DNA from: Anaerolineales bacterium
GTDB taxonomy: Bacteria > Chloroflexota > Anaerolineae > Anaerolineales > UBA11579
Reading direction: 5' to 3'
Length of the DNA stretch: 64,000 nucleotides
Assembly (NCBI GenBank): GCA_016932165.1
Contig: JAFGDK010000089.1
Coordinates: 1 to 64,000 of the forward strand
Under the pieces are notes generated by a model. That model worked only from the letters and a program-made list of their open reading frames with translations, did no database searches and was not told the DNA's origin. Below are positions 38,719 to 47,770 of this stretch, in pieces. Position 1 is the stretch's first letter, and each line of letters begins with the position of its first letter. A program made the position numbers and the translations under genes.

Positions 38719-38746
38719 AGAAGCGCCCAGACATTCAGGCGCTTCT
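38719..38746. terminator. Bidirectional terminator between convergent genes
   Basis: AGAAGCGCC-CAGACATTCA-GGCGCTTCT followed by CTTT. Confidence 0.75.
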
Positions 38747-38767
38747 CTTTATCTATTATCGTATGGG

Positions 38768-40657
38768 TTAATCCGCTTGTGCGAATTCAAACTGGCTGTA
38801 GTACAGGTCGGCGTAAAAACCATTCATCGCCAGCAGTTCCTCATGCTTGCCCTGCTCCACAATGTCGCCTTCATTCATCACCAGAATCAGGTCAGAAGCG
38901 CGGATGGTAGAAAGGCGGTGGGCAATTACAAAGCTGGTGCGGTTCTCCATCAGCTTATTCATCGCCTGCTGGATCAGCACCTCAGTCCGGGTGTCTACCG
39001 AGCTGGTGGCTTCATCCAGGATGAGGATATCCGGATCCGCCAGGATCGCACGCGCAATTGTCATCAACTGCTTCTGCCCCTGTGAGATATTGGAGGTCTC
39101 CTCATTCAGTTCCATGCCGTAACCTTCGGGAAGCGTTCGCACAAAGTGATCCACATGAGCAGCTTTGGCCGCTTCGATTACCTCGTCATCGGTGGCATCC
39201 TGCCGGCCGTATCGGATATTCTCCATGATCGTACCGCTGTACAGCCAGGTATCCTGCAGCACCATACCAAACATCCTGCGCAGGTCCTGCCGGGTGAAGT
39301 CCTTGATATCATGACCATCGACAGTGATCCTGCCAGCGTTGAGGTCATAGAAGCGCATCAGCAGTTTGACGATGGTGGTCTTACCGGCACCCGTTGGTCC
39401 GACAATCGCAATTCGCTGGCCGGGCTGTACCTCGGTGGAGAAATCCTTGATCACAATCTTGTCTGGCTGGTAGCCAAACTTGACATTGTGGAACTCCACT
39501 TTGCCCTGTACATCTTCCACAGCAATCGGGGTCTCAGTATCTGAAATTTCCTCTTCTTCGGAAAGGAACTCAAACACGCGCTCGGCGGCGGCGGCGGTCT
39601 GTTGCAGTATGTTAGAGATATTGGCAATCTGGCTGATCGGTTGGGTGAACGAACGTACATACTGGATAAAAGCCTGGATATCGCCCACGGTGATCACCTG
39701 GCGCACTGCCAGCCACCCCCCCAGGATGCTGACTGCCACATAGCCCACGTTACCGACAAAATTCATCACTGGCATCATCAATCCAGAAAGGAACTGGGAC
39801 TTCCATGCAGACGAATACAAGGTGTCATTGTATTCATCAAAGGTCTCCACACTTTCTTGCTCACGGTTGAAGGCTTTCATCACAATATGCCCGCCGAACA
39901 TCTCCTCCACATGTCCGTTGACATGACCGAGATAATCCTGCTGCTGCTTGAAATATTTTTGTGATTGGCGCACCACCAGGCTGATGAACCCCATCGAGAT
40001 TGGCAACATCAGCAGTGCCACCAACGTCATCTGCCAGCTGATCGAAAACATCATCACCAGCACGCCGATCACGGTAATCACCGATGTAATCATCTGTGAG
40101 AGGCTCTGGTTCAATGTCTGGCTGATCGTATCCACATCATTGGTCACGCGGGAGAGGACTTCGCCCTGGGTGGTCTTGTCGAAGTAGCGCAGAGGCAAAC
40201 GGTTGATCTTCTCCAAAATCTCCCGGCGGAACTGGTAAGTGATCTTGATGGAAACGCCGGAAATGATCCAACCCTGGATATAGCCGAACAGGGAAGAAAG
40301 CCCATACAGCCCCAGGGTCAGCAGGAGGACATTGCCAATATACTCAAAGTCAATCCCCTCCCCGCTGCCAGTTACCTGGCCCATAACCCCTTCAAATAAT
40401 TTGGTCGTTGCCCGGCCTAATATCTTGGGTCCGACAATTGCTGCCACCGTGGAACCGATCGCAAACAGAAATACAATCAGGATCGAAACTTTATAGGGGG
40501 CCAGGTACTCGATCAGTTTTGCCATCGTGCCGCGGAAGTCTCTGGCTTTTTCCCCGCTGATGATCATATGCCCGCGGCCGGGGCCGCCTCCGCGCGGCCC
40601 AAATCCCGGACCGCGTCTTTCCTGTCTGTCTCTTGAAGTATCGTTTGTCTGATTCAT
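38768..40657 (-). CDS. ABC exporter half-transporter (TMD-NBD)
   Basis: GPTGAGKTTIVKLLMRFYD, ISQGQKQLMTIARAILADPDILILDEATSSVD. Confidence 0.95.
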   Translation of the reverse strand: MNQTNDTSRDRQERRGPGFGPRGGGPGRGHMIISGEKARDFRGTMAKLIEYLAPYKVSILIVFLFAIGSTVAAIVGPKILGRATTKLFEGVMGQVTGSGEGIDFEYIGNVLLLTLGLYGLSSLFGYIQGWIISGVSIKITYQFRREILEKINRLPLRYFDKTTQGEVLSRVTNDVDTISQTLNQSLSQMITSVITVIGVLVMMFSISWQMTLVALLMLPISMGFISLVVRQSQKYFKQQQDYLGHVNGHVEEMFGGHIVMKAFNREQESVETFDEYNDTLYSSAWKSQFLSGLMMPVMNFVGNVGYVAVSILGGWLAVRQVITVGDIQAFIQYVRSFTQPISQIANISNILQQTAAAAERVFEFLSEEEEISDTETPIAVEDVQGKVEFHNVKFGYQPDKIVIKDFSTEVQPGQRIAIVGPTGAGKTTIVKLLMRFYDLNAGRITVDGHDIKDFTRQDLRRMFGMVLQDTWLYSGTIMENIRYGRQDATDDEVIEAAKAAHVDHFVRTLPEGYGMELNEETSNISQGQKQLMTIARAILADPDILILDEATSSVDTRTEVLIQQAMNKLMENRTSFVIAHRLSTIRASDLILVMNEGDIVEQGKHEELLAMNGFYADLYYSQFEFAQAD

Positions 40658-42903
40658 GAGAGTTCCTCCTCGCTGAGCTGGGACCGGGCTATTTCCTGAT
40701 ACGTGCTGCAGGTCTTCATCAGGTCTTGATGCCTGCCCTTGCCTACGATCCGGCCCTCATCGAGCACGAGGATCTGGTCGGCATTTTTCACCGTAGCAAC
40801 CCGCTGGGTCACAATCAATACGGTGCTGTTACCGGTTTTCTCTTTCAGGGTTTTCCGCAGCGTGGCGTCGGTTTTAAAATCTAAAGCAGAGAAACTGTCA
40901 TCGAAAATAAAGATCGGCGGGCGTTTGACCAAAGCCCGGGCAATTGCCAGTCGCTGCTTTTGGCCTCCGGAAACATTTGCACCGCCCTGAGAAATCTCTG
41001 CTTGCAAGCCCTTTTCGCCGCCAAACACAAACTCACCAGCCTGAGCAATCTCAACCGCTTCGATCAAGTCTTCTTCTGGCGCTTCCTCGTCTGCATAGCG
41101 CAGGTTGCTCTCGATCGTACCTGAAAACAGGACCCCGCGCTGCGGCACATACCCGATCTTGGCACGCAGGTCGCTTTGTTTCACCTGGCGGATATCAATG
41201 CCATCAATCAGAATCGCACCGCTGCTGACATCATAGAAGCGCGGGATCAGGTTGATCACCGTGGATTTTCCACACCCGGTTGAGCCGATGATCGCGGTGG
41301 TTTTGCCCGGTTGGGCAGTAAAGTTGAGATCACAGACCACATAGTCTTCCGCCCCGGGATATTTGAAGCCAACATCCCTGAATTCGATCTCGCCCTTGAA
41401 TGGAGCAGCGAATTGCTTCGGCTCTTTGGGGTCTTTGATCTCCACCTCGGTTTCGAGCACATCAGCAATCCGGGCACCAGAAATAGAAGCCCTTGGCAGG
41501 AAAATGAACATCATCGTCATCATCAGGAAGGAGAACACGATCTGCATGGCATACTGCAAGAAGGCCATCATGTCGCCGACCTGCATATTGGCTTCAGCTA
41601 CCTGGTGCGCCCCCACCCAGAGGATCAAAACCGTGAGACCATTCATCACCAGCATCATCACCGGCATCAAGGTCACCATCACCCGGGTGACGAACAAGCT
41701 GACTCTCGTCAGGTCGAGATTGGCTTTATCAAAGCGGTCTTCTTCAAAAGCCTGCTTATTGAACGCCCGGATCACCATCATCCCGGAGAGATTCTCACGG
41801 GTGACCAGATTCAACCGGTCGATCAAATCTTGAATGATCTTGAACTTTGGCAGGGAGATGACGAACACGATCGCGATCAGAGTCAGGATCGCCATCACCG
41901 CGGCGGCGATGATCCAGGACATCTCCGCGCCTTTGCCCATCGCCCGGATCACCGCACCCACCCCCAGGATCGGGGCATAAATCACCATGCGCATCACCAT
42001 AAAGGTGACCGTTTGCACTTGGGTGATGTCGTTGGTCGAACGAGTGATCAGCGATGCGGTGGAAAATTTATTAAATTCTGCCGCTGAGAAGCTCTCCACA
42101 TGGGCAAAGAGATCCCGGCGCAAGTCTCGGGCCACGCCGGCAGCCACCCGGGCCCCCAGGTAACTCACTGCGATCGTGGCTGCGCCCCCAGCCAGAGAGA
42201 TCAGCAGCATGATCGCGCCTGTGCGCAGGATATAACTGGACCGGAGTTTCTCCAGGTCCATTCCAATGGCTTCATATTCGGCTTTCACAGCTTCGATCCC
42301 GATCTGGGTAAGCATATTTGCGTCCAATGAAGCAAATTGCTGATCAAATCCTGCGGTCAGCTGGGCGAGCTGTGCCTCTGGCATGATTGCCAAAGCCTGG
42401 AAGATGTCCATCCCCGGCGGGAGCTGGCCGAACCCTTCTGCCATTTCTGGCGCCAGGGTCTGCATCTGTTCCAGCGCAGCCGGGTCTTCTGTGATGCGGG
42501 TTAGCAGAGAAACAATGATTAAATCCTGCGCCAGACCAGCGTTGAGCTGATCGCTTGTCTCCTGGTCGATCTGATTGAGGACATACACTGGCTCTTCTGC
42601 CAGAATGGGATATCTTTCAACATAATCCTGATAATCAGGCGAATCCTTTTCGACAAGCGTGTAATTTTCTTCAACCAGCCGGGTTTCATCCTCACTAAGG
42701 AAGAGATTTAATTTATCCAGTGTGGAGGCTCGCATGGCTTCTGGGACCGCCTTTTCGATTCCACTTTGCTGGATTCCATTGTTCACAATCCGAGACATAT
42801 AGTCTGGCAGCGCCAGGTCTGCGTTAGCCTGGCCGAACAACAGCACCACGGCGATCACGAACAACCAGAAATACGGTTTCAGGTATCTGATCAGTCTTAG
42901 CAT
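40654..42903 (-). CDS. ABC exporter half-transporter with large loop after TM1
   Basis: GSTGCGKSTVINLIPRFYD, VSGGQKQRLAIARALVKRPPIFIFDDSFSALD; 4-nt overlap with the partner gene. Confidence 0.95.
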   Translation of the reverse strand: MLRLIRYLKPYFWLFVIAVVLLFGQANADLALPDYMSRIVNNGIQQSGIEKAVPEAMRASTLDKLNLFLSEDETRLVEENYTLVEKDSPDYQDYVERYPILAEEPVYVLNQIDQETSDQLNAGLAQDLIIVSLLTRITEDPAALEQMQTLAPEMAEGFGQLPPGMDIFQALAIMPEAQLAQLTAGFDQQFASLDANMLTQIGIEAVKAEYEAIGMDLEKLRSSYILRTGAIMLLISLAGGAATIAVSYLGARVAAGVARDLRRDLFAHVESFSAAEFNKFSTASLITRSTNDITQVQTVTFMVMRMVIYAPILGVGAVIRAMGKGAEMSWIIAAAVMAILTLIAIVFVISLPKFKIIQDLIDRLNLVTRENLSGMMVIRAFNKQAFEEDRFDKANLDLTRVSLFVTRVMVTLMPVMMLVMNGLTVLILWVGAHQVAEANMQVGDMMAFLQYAMQIVFSFLMMTMMFIFLPRASISGARIADVLETEVEIKDPKEPKQFAAPFKGEIEFRDVGFKYPGAEDYVVCDLNFTAQPGKTTAIIGSTGCGKSTVINLIPRFYDVSSGAILIDGIDIRQVKQSDLRAKIGYVPQRGVLFSGTIESNLRYADEEAPEEDLIEAVEIAQAGEFVFGGEKGLQAEISQGGANVSGGQKQRLAIARALVKRPPIFIFDDSFSALDFKTDATLRKTLKEKTGNSTVLIVTQRVATVKNADQILVLDEGRIVGKGRHQDLMKTCSTYQEIARSQLSEEELS

Positions 42904-42915
42904 AGAATTGTGCTC

Positions 42916-43395
42916 CTACGTTTTGGGGAGATTCTGGATCTCTGAATTGGATAACTGTTCTTGCGGTCCAAGTTTACGGACCAGGAGTTCGAAGGCCCGG
43001 TAAACTTGCTCTCTTTCATCGTCTGTAAGCGATTTAATCATCTCTATGAACCAGGCTCTTCGGGCGCTAAAGTTTTCCTTCAATACCTCGCTGCCTTTAT
43101 CTGTCATTCTGATCTGTTTAACCCGCCGGTCGTTGGGATCTTCGGCGCGCAGGATCAACCCTTCGTGCACCATGCGGTCCACCATCTGGCTGGCGGCTGC
43201 GGTGGAAACGTTTAACCCCTCAGCGATCTCAGTAATCGCACTGGCTCCCTTGTGATGCAGGATCATCAAAGTTCTGAGCTGCGGCATCGAAAGGCCGGCC
43301 TCGCGGGAGTGGATCACAGCGCTGTGCATCGAATTGCGCATAAACAGGGCGAATAAATCCAGCAGGGCATCCAGGTTTTTGTCGGGAGCGCTCAT
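42916..43395 (-). CDS. MarR-family transcriptional regulator
   Basis: ITEIAEGLNVSTAAASQMVDRMVHEGLILRAEDPNDRRVKQIRMTDKG. Confidence 0.93.
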   Translation of the reverse strand: MSAPDKNLDALLDLFALFMRNSMHSAVIHSREAGLSMPQLRTLMILHHKGASAITEIAEGLNVSTAAASQMVDRMVHEGLILRAEDPNDRRVKQIRMTDKGSEVLKENFSARRAWFIEMIKSLTDDEREQVYRAFELLVRKLGPQEQLSNSEIQNLPKT

Positions 43396-43507
43396 AATTT
43401 AGCCATATTATTAGTTTCGAAGGGTTAAATATAAAGGAGAGTTATTAAAAAGTCAACACCAGGGATGCAAATATTTTGTTAGAAAACCAATGCCGCAGTT
43501 CAGAGTT

Positions 43508-43527
43508 GGCAGACTGGCCAGTCTGCC
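43508..43527. repeat. Perfect 20-bp palindrome
   Basis: GGCAGACTGGCCAGTCTGCC, just 3' of the 43536-44363 gene. Confidence 0.8.
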
Positions 43528-43535
43528 GCTCAACA

Positions 43536-44363
43536 TCACTCTGATTTTGCGCATGCACGCAGATATCGAACGAATGGGATAAAACAAACCGATCCCATTG
43601 AGGCAACCACCAGGATGTCAACAAATGGGATCGCTGTTTGGTTGATCGCCGCCTGGACCACCAGCAAGGCGATCAGGCCGGCAAACAACATGCTGGCAGC
43701 ATACAACAGCCCCAAACCGGCAGCAGCTCCCATCACCCGGTTGCGGAGCAGCATCACACCCCCGGCAAACAGCAGCACCGACAAGACCATATCAGCGACC
43801 AGCACCCCCACTTCCGATAACGGAATGGCTCTCGATTGGATCAGCGAGCTTGCAAACATCCCCACCGCCCTGAAGAAGAACAACGTGCCAAATCCGGTCA
43901 GTACCCATCCTGAAAATTTAGCCGGGATCACCTCCAGCAGCCGGCCCCTTATTGCTCGAAGGTCTAGCTGGTAGAAAATCCAGAAGGGCCCAAAGGCGCA
44001 TACCAAGATCAGCACCAGGTGGCCAGCGGAGAACAGGTCAAACCGCCGGCCAAACACATAGGCAATTGAGTTATAGAACACATACAGCATAGCTCCCGGT
44101 AAAAGGAGCAAACCGGTGAGCTTACTTCCCCGAATCAGCAGAAAAACAGCTGCCAACACGGGCAGACCAATCAGTAGATTGATCAAATCGTTGGTCATGA
44201 ATGCTTGAATGAACTCCTCGGCAGGATAAAGCTGTTCAGACCAGTTAAGCCCGATGATGGAGAGTCCTGCAAGCAGAACCGCCACAAAAATGATCAACAG
44301 CTGGATACTGGCCAAGTTACCGCTAAAGAAATGATTGCCCGTGTTTTTGGTTGCCATACGCAC
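43536..44363 (-). CDS. Multi-pass membrane protein, unknown
   Basis: 275 aa, several hydrophobic segments. Confidence 0.7.
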   Translation of the reverse strand: MRMATKNTGNHFFSGNLASIQLLIIFVAVLLAGLSIIGLNWSEQLYPAEEFIQAFMTNDLINLLIGLPVLAAVFLLIRGSKLTGLLLLPGAMLYVFYNSIAYVFGRRFDLFSAGHLVLILVCAFGPFWIFYQLDLRAIRGRLLEVIPAKFSGWVLTGFGTLFFFRAVGMFASSLIQSRAIPLSEVGVLVADMVLSVLLFAGGVMLLRNRVMGAAAGLGLLYAASMLFAGLIALLVVQAAINQTAIPFVDILVVASMGSVCFIPFVRYLRACAKSE

Positions 44364-44449
44364 TCCTCTTTCAGATCATCCTCAACCGGATCATGCAGCC
44401 GGTGTATATACTATAACCACAAAATGATAAATTTTATTCGGATGTTTTC

Positions 44450-44477
44450 CTCAACCCAGATTAATCTCTGGGTTGAG
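44450..44477. promoter_or_regulatory. 11-bp perfect inverted repeat upstream of a TATAAT box
   Basis: CTCAACCCAGA-TTAATC-TCTGGGTTGAG; TATAAT at 44487-44492; the repeat lies over the expected -35 region. Confidence 0.55.
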
Positions 44478-44560
44478 AATTGTCTATATAATGGATCTAG
44501 GATCTAAAAAACCAATCTCCTCTGCCAGCATCGAAAAATAAGAAGGGACGGACTATAGTC

Positions 44561-45373
44561 ATGAAAAGCATATTTAATTTCGTGCTGCTCCTTACAGCTG
44601 GATTGGCTGTGTTTGTGCTGGGCAACCCATATTACCGGGTCTTCCCCACAAACTGGAACCAGTCCTTTTACATTGGGTTGTTTGCATTCTTTTTGGGTGC
44701 AGTTGTTGTTTGCCGCTTTGTCCCTGCCCTGTCTGGGTATCAGGCTGCTGCTTACGCTTTTTTGATCGCATCGCTGGCCCTGGTGGTGTTAAAAACAGGC
44801 ATATTCAATCTGCCCGAGTCAGGTTCTGTGTCCAGAAGAATCGCGCTGGATAAACTATCCCAATTCCTGCACATCGTCCCGGTTATTGTGGTGATGACCC
44901 TGCTGTCGAGGAAAAAACTGGGCGAGATCTTCATCCAGAAAGGAAAACTGAGGCAGGGTTTGATCTTTGGGCTAGTTTCCTTCATCTTTTTCGCCATGAT
45001 CAGCTTCTTCATCGCTGCCAGCACCTCAGATTTAGTTAAATCACTCATTGTGGCAGCCCCCTGGCTGCTGATTTTTGTATTTGCCAATGCCACCATGGAA
45101 GAATTGTGGTTCAGGAGCATATTCCTTAACAACTTTTACCCACTGGTTGGAAGATGGGGCGCAATCCTGATTACCTCTCTGGTGTTTGGTATCTCACACA
45201 TCAATGCGACCTATGAATTCCCCGGCGGCGGGTTTGTGTTTGGCCTGGTTGTCTTCTCACTCGGTGTTGCAGGCGCATACACGATGCAAAAATATGACAG
45301 CCTGATCGGTCCAGTGTTATTCCACGCTGGATACGACCTTTTGATCATTGTTCCGATCATAAATTCTGTATAA
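44561..45373 (+). CDS. CPBP-family intramembrane metalloprotease (Abi/CAAX-like)
   Basis: MEELWFRSIFLNNF, LVFGISHIN, FHAGYDLL motifs; 7-8 TM. Confidence 0.85.
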   Translation: MKSIFNFVLLLTAGLAVFVLGNPYYRVFPTNWNQSFYIGLFAFFLGAVVVCRFVPALSGYQAAAYAFLIASLALVVLKTGIFNLPESGSVSRRIALDKLSQFLHIVPVIVVMTLLSRKKLGEIFIQKGKLRQGLIFGLVSFIFFAMISFFIAASTSDLVKSLIVAAPWLLIFVFANATMEELWFRSIFLNNFYPLVGRWGAILITSLVFGISHINATYEFPGGGFVFGLVVFSLGVAGAYTMQKYDSLIGPVLFHAGYDLLIIVPIINSV

Positions 45374-45503
45374 TTGGCACATCAAAACAGGGGATAATGA
45401 CTCAAAAATCTATGCAAAACTCCTAAACTTCAGTGAACTTACCTTGTCCCAGCCAGCATAAAGTACTATCATGCTGGACGATATCCTAAACCTTTCCAGA
45501 CAG

Positions 45504-45528
45504 ATACCCGGGAAATTTCACCGGGTAT
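45504..45528 (+). terminator. Intrinsic terminator
   Basis: ATACCCGG-GAAATTTCA-CCGGGTAT followed by TTGTTT. Confidence 0.7.
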
Positions 45529-45550
45529 TTGTTTATACAATTGCCAGCAA

Positions 45551-45600
45551 GAAACTATCAAGAATCTATAAAAATCTAACAAAATCTACATTTACCTCAC
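45551..45600. repeat. Tandem 10-bp direct repeats (AAAATCTANN), candidate operator array of the PucC-like/MerR-like operon
   Basis: gaaactatca / agaatctata / aaaatctaac / aaaatctaca / tttacctcac in exact 10-bp register; 48 bp upstream of the ATG. Confidence 0.65.
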
Positions 45601-45647
45601 CTAACTTATCCAGTATAGTTTGGTTCATCTAAATCATAGGAGTCAGG

Positions 45648-46955
45648 ATGACCATCAAACGCATTCAACTTGGCCTGATCCACGTAGCAGTGGCGATCTC
45701 GCTGGTGCCGTTCAACAGCACCCTTAACCGGGTGATGATCAAAGAATTGGCCCTCTCCAGCCTGCTGGTGGCAGCGCTGGTGTCGCTTCCTTATCTGTTT
45801 TCCCCGATACAAATCGCCATCGGCGCATTCTCTGATAAACACCCGGTCTTTGGCTACAAACGCTCTGCCTATATCCTGGCCGGATTGCTGTTATGTGTTG
45901 GCGGGTTGATGGCTGCTCCCCACATCGCCTATCTGATTTTGGAGGATCGTCTGCTGGGGATTGCACTCGGTGTACTCGTTTTCGGCGCCTGGGGAATGGG
46001 CTACAACCTGGCCTCGGTCTCTTATTTTTCTCTGGCGACTGAAGTCTCTGGTGAAAAAGGCCGCTCCCGCACAATTGCCGTGATGTTTTTCATGATGATC
46101 GTCGGCATCATCCTGACCTCAATCTCCTTGAGTCAGATGCTGGAAACTTATACCCCCGAAACACTCCAGGGCGCCTTCCGGATGGTCGGTTATGTCGCCT
46201 TCGGATTGGGGATCCTCGGCCTGGCCGGCGTGGAAAAGCGCAGCACACCTTCCCAAACTGATCAAGCCGAAACGCTCTCCTGGGGAGAGATCTTTAAAAC
46301 GCTCTCCAGCAATAAACAGGTCATCCGCTTCTTCTGGTACCTGCTCCTGCTGCTGACCGCCATCTTAGGACAGGATATCCTGCTGGAGCCCTACGGGGCT
46401 GAGGCATTCGGGCTCTCCGTGCAGGCGACCACCCGCATCACGGCTATCTGGGGTGTATTCTTTCTGATCTCACTCTCACTGGGCGCGGCATTGGAGCGCC
46501 AGGTACCCAAAATCGTCCAGGCCCGTATCGGGGCGTACACCGGGATCGCAGCCTTCTTGCTTATTGTTGCCAGCAGCGTTGTGGGATCGGTGTGGTTGTT
46601 TTACACCGGGGTGGTGCTGTTGGGCTTAGCGACTGGCCTGTCAACTGTCTCTAATCTTTCCCTGATGCTGGATATGACCACGGTCGGCAGTGTCGGGTTG
46701 TTCATCGGGGCTTGGGGGATGGCCAGCGCCCTGGCCCGTCTGACAGGCAACCTGCTCAGCGGGGCGATCCGGGAGAGTTTCATCCCCCTGCTGCAAAGCA
46801 GCGTCGGCGGCTATAATGTTGTCTTCATCACTGAAATCCTTATCTTGATCGTATCATTGCTGATCCTGCGCGGCGTGGATGTGCAAATCTTTCAGAAAGA
46901 AAGCGAATCATCACTTTCTTACCTGGAGCGCGCCGCCATCTCAAACGAGGGGTAG
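45648..46955 (+). CDS. BCD-family (PucC-like) MFS transporter
   Basis: VPFNSTLNRVMIKELALSSLLVAALVSLPYLFSPIQIAIGAFSDKHPVFGYKRSAYILAG matches the PucC/bacteriochlorophyll delivery pattern. Confidence 0.88.
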   Translation: MTIKRIQLGLIHVAVAISLVPFNSTLNRVMIKELALSSLLVAALVSLPYLFSPIQIAIGAFSDKHPVFGYKRSAYILAGLLLCVGGLMAAPHIAYLILEDRLLGIALGVLVFGAWGMGYNLASVSYFSLATEVSGEKGRSRTIAVMFFMMIVGIILTSISLSQMLETYTPETLQGAFRMVGYVAFGLGILGLAGVEKRSTPSQTDQAETLSWGEIFKTLSSNKQVIRFFWYLLLLLTAILGQDILLEPYGAEAFGLSVQATTRITAIWGVFFLISLSLGAALERQVPKIVQARIGAYTGIAAFLLIVASSVVGSVWLFYTGVVLLGLATGLSTVSNLSLMLDMTTVGSVGLFIGAWGMASALARLTGNLLSGAIRESFIPLLQSSVGGYNVVFITEILILIVSLLILRGVDVQIFQKESESSLSYLERAAISNEG

Positions 46956-46958
46956 GAT

Positions 46959-47576
46959 ATGCCTGGTAACTGGCTTACACTGAAAGATGTTTCTGAACTG
47001 CTCGGAATTCACCCCAGCACGGTTCGCAACTGGGCAGACCAGGGCGTGCTCCCAGTCCACCGCACCCAGGGCGGCCACCGGCGGTTCTTGCGCGCTGAGT
47101 TGGATCTTTGGATGCAGTCCCAACGAGTTAACCGCCAGGAAAAATCGGAGGGGATGATCCAAAACGCACTCAGCTATGCCCGCTTCCAGATCTCGGAGGC
47201 CCATCTGGAAGGACAAAGCTGGTACCAGAAAATTGACCAGGCGGGGCGGGCCTCCTACCGCCGCAGCGGGCGCACCCTGGTGCAGGGGCTGATCCGCGCT
47301 CAGGCGCTGGACGAGAAAGCCGCGGCGGCCGAAGCCCGGGTGGTGGGGGTCGATTACGCCAACAACGGCCGCCGCTTTGGCCTCACCTTGCTGGAAGCTG
47401 TGCAGGCATTTTTATTTTTCCGCAAAGTGATGCAGGAAGCCGCCTACCATGCCTATGAATCAGCAGCCATCCAGTCCCCATACGCCTGGGGAGATATGTT
47501 CCGGGATATCAACCGCTACACCGACCGGATCCTGCTTACCATCATTGAGACTTATGAAGCCTATCAAAGACAGTAG
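46959..47576 (+). CDS. MerR/BldC-like HTH regulator with C-terminal alpha-helical domain
   Basis: LTLKDVSELLGIHPSTVRNWADQGVLPVHRTQGGHRRFLRAELDLWMQ, then a non-MerR C-terminal helical region (EAVQAFLFFRKVMQEAAYHAYES); 3 nt after the transporter stop. Confidence 0.88.
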   Translation: MPGNWLTLKDVSELLGIHPSTVRNWADQGVLPVHRTQGGHRRFLRAELDLWMQSQRVNRQEKSEGMIQNALSYARFQISEAHLEGQSWYQKIDQAGRASYRRSGRTLVQGLIRAQALDEKAAAAEARVVGVDYANNGRRFGLTLLEAVQAFLFFRKVMQEAAYHAYESAAIQSPYAWGDMFRDINRYTDRILLTIIETYEAYQRQ

Positions 47577-47603
47577 GCAGTCGTTAGTGGGTGGTCTCTT
47601 TTC

Positions 47604-47647
47604 GTAGCGGAGGGTTCTCCGAGCTTTGCGCGGGAACCCTCCGCTAC
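47604..47647. repeat. REP-like palindrome
   Basis: GTAGCGGAGGGTTC t CCG agctttgcg CGG GAACCCTCCGCTAC; 14-bp perfect outer stem. Confidence 0.75.
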
Positions 47648-47770
47648 AGGGGGTTGAACATCATCACCCATCGTTACTGCTCATTTCATCACTTATCAGC
47701 CAGCATATTTGTGTAGAATATCACAAACTGGACTATAATCAGAACCCTGAGAAAAAATTAAACAGGAGCT

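Noticed and set aside
41311-42087. 258-aa His/Asp-rich plus-strand ORF opposite the ABC exporter
   Set aside because: His/Asp richness arises from the complement of hydrophobic codons; not a real histidine-rich protein.
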